Below are positions 7,007 to 11,770 of a stretch of 11,770 nt of DNA, piece after piece; positions within the stretch are counted from its first letter, which is position 1, and every line of letters starts with the position of its first letter. The notes under the pieces were generated by a model. It worked only from the letters and a program-made list of their open reading frames with translations, was not told the origin of the DNA and did not search any database. The position numbers were made by a program, and so were the translations under genes. Origin of the DNA: Shewanella sp. (GTDB lineage: Bacteria; Pseudomonadota; Gammaproteobacteria; Enterobacterales; Shewanellaceae); NCBI GenBank assembly GCA_004195335.1, contig SDWK01000225.1, forward strand, positions 1-11,770. The letters are read 5' to 3'.

Positions 7007-7591
7007 ATGGATAAGAAGCGTTGTGGTTGGGTTGGAGATGATCTAATTTACCGTGATTATCATGACAATGTTTGGGGGAGACCTGTATACGACAGCCAAG
7101 AGTTGTTTGCTAAACTCTGCCTCGATGGTCAACAAGCGGGATTATCCTGGATCACTATCCTCAAGAAACAGCAAAATTATGAAGCTGCATTTGCGAATTT
7201 TGACCCGGCGATTATTGCAACATTCGATGATGAAAAAGTAGAAGCGTTACTGCAGGATAAAGGCATAGTGCGAAATCGCTTAAAGGTAAACTCGATCATC
7301 AAAAATGCCCGAAGTTATATGGCTTATACGGAGCAGGGCAATGATTTTTCCGAATTTCTATGGAGCTTCGTCGGTGGTAAGACTGTCGTTAACAGATTTA
7401 TCTCCATGTCTGAGGTGCCAGTTCAAACTCCTGAGTCAGAAGCAATGTCTAAAGCGCTGAAAAAATTAGGTTTTAACTTTGTGGGCCCGACAATTTGTTA
7501 TGCCTTTATGCAAGCGGTAGGCATAGTGAATGATCATACAACAGATTGTTTTTGTTATGGTTTACATAAGGCTGAATCCGAGGGAGAATAG
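7007..7591 (+). CDS. tag: DNA-3-methyladenine glycosylase I
   Basis: The 194-residue protein follows E. coli Tag (187 aa) along its whole length. It removes 3-methyladenine from alkylated DNA in base excision repair. The zinc-snap residues are present: Cys6 and His19 at the N-terminus, His177 and Cys181 in VNDHTTDCFC at the C-terminus, matching Cys4, His17, His175 and Cys179 of E. coli. The base-pocket aromatics Tyr15, Tyr18 and Trp48 (E. coli Tyr13, Tyr16, Trp46) are kept. The pocket acidic residue is Asp40 (CLDGQQAGLSW) where E. coli has Glu38, a conservative change. A strong AAGGAG supports the start. An MFS gene follows 64 bp downstream on the same strand without a clear terminator between, so the two may be co-transcribed. 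Confidence 0.96.
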   Translation: MDKKRCGWVGDDLIYRDYHDNVWGRPVYDSQELFAKLCLDGQQAGLSWITILKKQQNYEAAFANFDPAIIATFDDEKVEALLQDKGIVRNRLKVNSIIKNARSYMAYTEQGNDFSEFLWSFVGGKTVVNRFISMSEVPVQTPESEAMSKALKKLGFNFVGPTICYAFMQAVGIVNDHTTDCFCYGLHKAESEGE

Positions 7592-7655
7592 CGCCCACTT
7601 TATAACGGGTTAGTTTCCGTTTCTTGGCTGCTGTTCAGTTTTGGATTTTGTGTTG

Positions 7656-8822
7656 ATGAGTCATAAAAACTCTGCGTTTATCTGGTGTTCAAACTACGTC
7701 TTTCAGTTCTTCTTTTGCTTTGGGATCTTTCTTCCTTTCTATCAACTTTGGTTGAGTGATCAGGGGATGGGCAGTGAGAGCATAGGTATTATCTTGGCCT
7801 TAGGCTTACTGAGTCGTTGTGTGGCAAGTATAGTAGGCGGGATATTAGTCAAGCATGAAAGCCAGTACCAAAATGCACTAAGACTGGTTAGTGTTTTGGG
7901 TCTGTGCACCTCCGTATCTATGGTTTATTGGAGTCCGAGTTTTTACCATCTATTGATATTAACCGTTTTGTTTAATGCCGCCATCGCACCTGTATTTGGC
8001 TTGTCTGATGCTATTATTGCCACCTTAGACAAGAGAAAAGTCCTCAGCTATGGACCTACTCGTATGTGGGGATCTCTGGGGTTTGTGGGTGCAACCGTAG
8101 TCGGTGGCTATTGCTTTGAAATTTGGACTATCAATGTGCTACCTATCATCCTCATTATCAGCAGCTGTTTGATGCTATTTTCGGTAAGCCTAACGTGTCC
8201 AGATTTACAAACAAAACAGTCTCAGCAACAAGTTGTAGCGGAAGACGGCAAGCACTGGCTGGGGGCCGAACTGATTTTGCTGCTGGGCATATTATCTTTA
8301 TTGCAGGGAAGTCATGGTTTTTTATACGGATTCAGCTCTGTATATTGGCAGGAGATAGGCATAGCTGAAGGGGTTATTGGGTACCTGTGGGGCATATCTA
8401 TCGTCAGTGAGATTCTGGTGTTTGTCTTTGCTAAGAAAGTGTTTAGCAATGTGTCCCCTAAGCTGTTATTGCAAATTGCTTGTATTGGCGTATTTGTGCG
8501 TTGGGGAGCGCTCTCAATTGCTGAGCAACCTTTGCTCATTGCATTGAGCCAAACCTTACATGGGGTGACATTTGCGATGACCCACCTTGCAGCCATTAAG
8601 TCTATTCAGTTGTACCTGCCCGAATCTCAGATGGCAAAATTTCAAGGCTTGTATAATGGTCTATATATGGCGGTGACGGCATTAGTTACCTTCATCACAG
8701 GTTACCTGTTTGATAGCCTTAAAGCCGATCTGTTTATCGCGATGGCTATTTTTGGGGTCGTTGGGTTTGTGCTGACCTTTTCTTTGAATCTGAAACCGAT
8801 AAAAAGTCCCGCCATGGCATAA
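7656..8822 (+). CDS. MFS transporter, phenylpropionate permease (HcaT-like) family
   Basis: The 388-residue protein is strongly hydrophobic throughout, with about 12 membrane segments, an inner-membrane permease of the major facilitator superfamily. It resembles E. coli HcaT in several blocks: the start region FFFCFGIFLPFYQLWLSDQG, YGPTRMWGSLGFVGA, LLQGSHGFLYGFSSVYWQEI, GVIGYLWGISIVSEILVF and HGVTFAMTHLAAIKSI. HcaT is annotated as a 3-phenylpropionate transporter, but members of this family are widespread and the substrate here is unknown; no aromatic catabolic genes are nearby. Start choice: the frame opens at a TTG at 7641, but the ATG at 7656 gives an HcaT-like N-terminus and is preferred, despite only a weak upstream GGA. 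It follows tag and ends just before a terminator palindrome. Confidence 0.9.
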   Translation: MSHKNSAFIWCSNYVFQFFFCFGIFLPFYQLWLSDQGMGSESIGIILALGLLSRCVASIVGGILVKHESQYQNALRLVSVLGLCTSVSMVYWSPSFYHLLILTVLFNAAIAPVFGLSDAIIATLDKRKVLSYGPTRMWGSLGFVGATVVGGYCFEIWTINVLPIILIISSCLMLFSVSLTCPDLQTKQSQQQVVAEDGKHWLGAELILLLGILSLLQGSHGFLYGFSSVYWQEIGIAEGVIGYLWGISIVSEILVFVFAKKVFSNVSPKLLLQIACIGVFVRWGALSIAEQPLLIALSQTLHGVTFAMTHLAAIKSIQLYLPESQMAKFQGLYNGLYMAVTALVTFITGYLFDSLKADLFIAMAIFGVVGFVLTFSLNLKPIKSPAMA

Positions 8823-8842
8823 CATTAATGAGGTCAAATTTA

Positions 8843-8874
8843 AAAAAGAGTGTTCCACGTGGAACACTCTTTTT
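8843..8874. terminator. Perfect 32-bp palindrome: bidirectional terminator between convergent genes
   Basis: The two 16-base halves are exact inverted copies centred between 8858 and 8859, with A-runs on the left and T-runs on the right on each strand. In RNA this gives a stem of up to 14 bp with a 4-base loop, followed by a U-tract in either direction. It starts 20 bp after the MFS stop and lies about 110 bp beyond the amidohydrolase stop, so it can end both convergent transcripts. Its core is a parS-type 16-mer, listed separately. Confidence 0.85.
8851..8866. promoter_or_regulatory. parS: parS chromosome-partition site (exact 16-mer)
   Basis: TGTTCCACGTGGAACA is a perfect palindrome and is identical, as I recall it, to a parS form used by ParB in Pseudomonas and other Proteobacteria (general consensus TGTTNCACGTGAAACA and its C/G variant). 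ParB-parS complexes organise and segregate the origin region. The genes here are origin-proximal in Shewanella as I remember it, which is where parS sites cluster. The site forms the centre of a terminator hairpin, so its palindromy alone could be explained by termination. The exact 16-base match plus a second site 1.4 kb away make parS the better reading. Confidence 0.75.
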
Positions 8875-8984
8875 GTTTCTGCTTACCGATGATACTTCTA
8901 CAAATTAGTTTTCAGAAATATTTGAATTTGGCGGACTTATAATTCATTTTAAAATTTTCCTGAAACCAATTTATTCGGGGCTAC

Positions 8985-11770
8985 TTAGTCATTGGTGGAA
9001 TTTTCAAAAAAGAACGGTTTTCTCTCTTTGCCGTTATTATTGGGGCCACCATTGAGCAAGTTCATCGTTTCGGCGTTGTAGAGTTTGCCGTTGACCATGG
9101 TATAAGTGACGCGATCTGTCACACGGATATCTTCAAGTGGGTCGCCATCGATCACAATTAGGTCGGCAAGTTTACCTTGCTTGATGGAACCGATTTGATG
9201 ATCCATGGCAAAATGTTTCGCCGGATTAATGGTCGCGGTTTTTAACACTTCAAGGTTACTCATTCCACCTTGGGCAAACATCCACATCTCCCAATGTGCC
9301 GCTAAACCTTCGCGTTGACCGTGAGCGCCTATGTTGGGTTTTACACCAAGGTCATTCATCTCGTTGGCAACGCGTGCAACATTGAAATGGTTGTAGTGCT
9401 CATCCGGTGCAGTAGGTCGGCGCATAGAACGTGCCTGAAGTAGATCACTTGGTACGTACATGGAGAGTCTTGGGTGAGCCCAAACATCGGTTTTGTCATA
9501 CCAATAGTTTTCACCTGAGATACCACCGTAGGCAACAACAAGAGTTGGAGTATAGCCAACCTTAGTCTGACTCCAGAATTGCTTGATGTCGCTGTAGATA
9601 GCGGCAGCAGGCAGTGAATGTTCTATACCCGTGTGACCGTCGGCTATCATGGTCAAGTTATGTTGCAGCAGACTTCCGCCTTCCGGTACCACCATCATCT
9701 CGAGTTCGCGAGCGGCGGCGATCACTTGCTGTCGCTGATTTCGACGGGGCTGGTTATAACTCTTCACACTAAAAGCACCGACTTTCTTGAGACGCTCTAA
9801 GTGAAACTTAGCATCTTCCAATGAATCTATGTGTGAGGTGTAACCCGGTCCATTGGCACCATACAGAATAGTCCCGGTTGAAAAAATACGAGGACCCGCG
9901 ATATTTCCCGCTTTCTGTTGCTCAGAAGCGGCAAAAATCTCAGTGGTATCATTGGATGGATCATGAATGGTGGTCACACCCAGAGAAAGGTTAGAGTACA
10001 GCTCCCAGTTTTGCTGCGGAATAATTTCGTTTTCCCCTTGTGAACCATGGGCGTGGGCATCGAAAAGACCTGGCATCAAACTCTTACCTTTGATATCGAT
10101 CACTTGAGCACCGCTGGGTATCTCTGTGCTGGCATCACCGACGGTAAGGATATGGTTGTCTTTGACAATAACGACACCATTTTCGATCACCTTATCATTT
10201 TCCATGGTGATGATTTTGCCTCCTACGAAAGCGATGGTTCCACGTGGAACATCTGCTTTTTGGCTAAAACCAAGGTCAGTGATTTTAGGTTCGCTGGTTG
10301 TACTTGCTTCGCTATCGGCAGCATCCGATTTCTTAGCTGTGTATGCAGTGTCTACATCGATCTGATAAAGCTCTGGGCCCAAGGTCCAGTAGAGCTGATC
10401 GCTGTCATTGTTCCAACTGATGCTTTCACCAGCGCGAACGCTGAGCTGAGTGACCGGGAGATTATTGGCTTTCGGGCCTATCTCTATGGTCTCTCCATGC
10501 TTAGCAAATGGGGTAACCCAAACTTTAAAGCGTTCTGCAAATGCAAGCTGTTTACCATCGGGGGAGATGCGGAATTCGGTGGCATGCTTACTGGTGTAGT
10601 GCACTCGTTTCTGAAAGCCATCTAAGTTGATCGAGGCTAACTCGGGTGTTTCACCTTGATCCATAAAGTAGACTCGATCTGAGTCGGCACCAAATTGTGG
10701 TTGATAGCCGTCGGGAGTGATCTTAATGTTTTGCTTGCCTTTAATATCGACCCTGTAAAGACCGGTCTCTTGTGACCAGGTCCTTGGGGTGATGTAACCC
10801 CCTTTAACCTTACGGTAAACCACGAATGAACCATCCGGGGAGAAGGTGGGTTCAACATATTTTCCCGGTTCCTGAGTTAAGGTTTTCACTTTTTTGTTTC
10901 TGATGCTAGCGACACGAACAGTACCTTGCTCTTGATCGTCCCACGTGGTGAATACGATATTTTTACCGTCGCGTGACCACTGTGGAAATAGCTCGCTGAG
11001 ATCATTATCAAGCTTGGTTAAGCGTGATTTTTTACCATCGGACTTTCCATTAGATATGGATTTAACCCAAAGTTTACCAAGTGCTTCATAGACAACGTGT
11101 TTACCATCGGGTGATACCTGTGCCATACGTAGCATCTTCACATCAAACTTATCTTTATCTAAGTCTTGAGTGAAGCGAACCGCTGGCTGAACATCGAGTT
11201 GTGTTTTGACAGAGAAGGGGATCTGTTTGACTGACTTTGACTCTACATCGAGTTTATTAATTTTACCACCAGCCCAGAATACGATCTCTTCATTGTCACT
11301 GGTCCAGCTCATGGTTGGATAGACACCGTGGATAGCCCAAGTCTCTTGCATATCCCTATCGAGTTTGCCGTAAAGCTTTTCGGTTTTACCCGACTTTAGA
11401 TCCAACAGGTAAAGAGAGGACTGAAATCCGTCTCGCTTTATGTAGGCAAGCTTCTTGCCGTCAGGGCTAGGGGTTGGACGTATAGCGCCACCAGTCCCTT
11501 CGATTAACACCTCTATATCACCGGTTTCGGTGTCATAACGCTTAATCTTATAGATCCCTTTCACCGAGTCTTTAGAGTAATGAAAGGTTTTTCCCGGTGT
11601 CGCATCCTGACTGAAGTAGATATAACGGCCATCGGGTGAGTAGGCTGGTTCACCGAGATCTTTCTGTTCGTTCGGGCGTTTGGTTAACTTTACTCCCTCG
11701 CCGCCAGCGACATGGTACATCCAGACTTCACCGGCACCTAAACTGCGAGAGCCGGTAAAGTGCTTACGGG
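8985..11770 (-). CDS. TolB-like beta-propeller / amidohydrolase fusion protein (C-terminal part, start outside window)
   Basis: The frame is open to the right edge, so the first ATG inside (11720) is internal; 927 codons are visible. The upstream half (11770 to about 10320) holds roughly eight TolB/PD40-type blades, with repeated motifs such as YSPDGRYIYF, PSPDGKKLAY, VSPDGKHVVY, WSRDGKNIVF, FSPDGSFVVY and ISPDGKQLAF. A short polar linker (KKSDAADSEASTTSEPK) leads into an amidohydrolase domain (about 10250-9010), with GKSLMPGLFDAHAHG (HxH at 10047-10055), SVKSYNQP (Lys at 9762-9764, the usual carboxylated lysine), GIEHS (His at 9618-9620) and QGKLADLIVIDGDP. Such proteins normally carry a signal peptide, here out of view, and are thought to be periplasmic or secreted hydrolases. 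The substrate is unknown. The usual fifth-strand His and late Asp metal ligands are not evident; PEGG and GAHGQREG occupy those places. Confidence 0.92.
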   Translation of the reverse strand, partial: RKHFTGSRSLGAGEVWMYHVAGGEGVKLTKRPNEQKDLGEPAYSPDGRYIYFSQDATPGKTFHYSKDSVKGIYKIKRYDTETGDIEVLIEGTGGAIRPTPSPDGKKLAYIKRDGFQSSLYLLDLKSGKTEKLYGKLDRDMQETWAIHGVYPTMSWTSDNEEIVFWAGGKINKLDVESKSVKQIPFSVKTQLDVQPAVRFTQDLDKDKFDVKMLRMAQVSPDGKHVVYEALGKLWVKSISNGKSDGKKSRLTKLDNDLSELFPQWSRDGKNIVFTTWDDQEQGTVRVASIRNKKVKTLTQEPGKYVEPTFSPDGSFVVYRKVKGGYITPRTWSQETGLYRVDIKGKQNIKITPDGYQPQFGADSDRVYFMDQGETPELASINLDGFQKRVHYTSKHATEFRISPDGKQLAFAERFKVWVTPFAKHGETIEIGPKANNLPVTQLSVRAGESISWNNDSDQLYWTLGPELYQIDVDTAYTAKKSDAADSEASTTSEPKITDLGFSQKADVPRGTIAFVGGKIITMENDKVIENGVVIVKDNHILTVGDASTEIPSGAQVIDIKGKSLMPGLFDAHAHGSQGENEIIPQQNWELYSNLSLGVTTIHDPSNDTTEIFAASEQQKAGNIAGPRIFSTGTILYGANGPGYTSHIDSLEDAKFHLERLKKVGAFSVKSYNQPRRNQRQQVIAAARELEMMVVPEGGSLLQHNLTMIADGHTGIEHSLPAAAIYSDIKQFWSQTKVGYTPTLVVAYGGISGENYWYDKTDVWAHPRLSMYVPSDLLQARSMRRPTAPDEHYNHFNVARVANEMNDLGVKPNIGAHGQREGLAAHWEMWMFAQGGMSNLEVLKTATINPAKHFAMDHQIGSIKQGKLADLIVIDGDPLEDIRVTDRVTYTMVNGKLYNAETMNLLNGGPNNNGKERKPFFFENSTND
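10236..10251. promoter_or_regulatory. parS: Second parS-like site inside the amidohydrolase gene
   Basis: GGTTCCACGTGGAACA differs from TGTTCCACGTGGAACA only at the first base, and the inner 14 bases are perfectly palindromic. It lies inside coding sequence for Val-Pro-Arg-Gly-Thr, at the junction between the linker and the amidohydrolase domain. It has no flanking A/T runs, so it is not a terminator. parS sites within genes near the origin are known in many bacteria. Its distance of about 1.4 kb from the exact site fits a parS cluster. Confidence 0.65.

Noticed and set aside
7592..7655. AACGG/CCGTT as a terminator between tag and the MFS gene
   Set aside because: The stem is only 5 bp and is followed by no proper T-tract, so it is not enough to split the two genes into separate units.
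8875..8984. Possible small gene or RNA in the AT-rich spacer after the palindrome
   Set aside because: I see no open frame with a start signal, no hairpin of note and no repeat here.
10047..10625. A 192-codon open frame on the plus strand inside the amidohydrolase gene
   Set aside because: It is antisense to a well-supported coding region with clear motifs, has no recognisable domain and no ribosome binding site, and is best explained as a shadow frame.
10937..10952. Another CACGTG in the amidohydrolase gene as a further parS site
   Set aside because: Five of sixteen positions differ and the palindrome stops just beyond the core.

Overview
The window looks like a chromosomal segment of a marine gammaproteobacterium, most likely Shewanella. 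The basis is close protein resemblance (from memory) of GlyQ, GlyS, Tag and the HcaT-like permease to gammaproteobacterial homologues, moderate GC content, and intergenic repeats of a type I associate with Shewanella. The glyQ-glyS-tag neighbourhood lies close to dnaA-gyrB and oriC in Shewanella oneidensis as I remember it. Two parS-like ParB sites in the right part of the window fit an origin-proximal position. The genus and position are inferences, not search results.

Layout, left to right. (1) 1-2125, minus strand: a 5-oxoprolinase operon read pxpB-pxpC-pxpA, with pxpA cut by the left edge. A 16-unit, 7-bp tandem array sits between pxpC and pxpA, ending just upstream of the pxpA ribosome binding site. 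(2) 2126-2391: a divergent intergenic region with a 56-bp imperfect palindrome and a perfect TATAAT box. (3) 2392-3447, plus strand: an HDOD signalling-type protein with a probable TTG start. (4) 3448-3850: a repeat-rich spacer with hairpins, two tandem copies of an element of about 120 bp, and a terminator shared by the HDOD gene and glyS. (5) 3851-6837, minus strand: glyQ-glyS, the two subunits of tetrameric glycyl-tRNA synthetase. (6) 7007-8822, plus strand: tag (3-methyladenine DNA glycosylase I), then an MFS permease of the HcaT/phenylpropionate permease type. (7) 8843-8874: a perfect 32-bp palindrome that looks like a bidirectional terminator and contains an exact parS-type 16-mer. (8) 8985-11770, minus strand: the C-terminal 927 codons of a large TolB-propeller/amidohydrolase protein whose start lies outside the window. 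A second parS-like site (15/16) is embedded in its coding sequence.

Functionally, the window combines housekeeping (aminoacylation, alkylation repair), metabolite salvage (ATP-driven opening of 5-oxoproline to glutamate), a membrane transporter, and a probably exported hydrolase. I see no mobile-element genes, CRISPR array, RNA genes or defence system. The most distinctive features are non-coding: the parS pair, one of which doubles as a terminator, the heptamer array inside the pxp operon, and the repeats flanking the HDOD gene. The TolB-amidohydrolase also has an atypical metal-site pattern.
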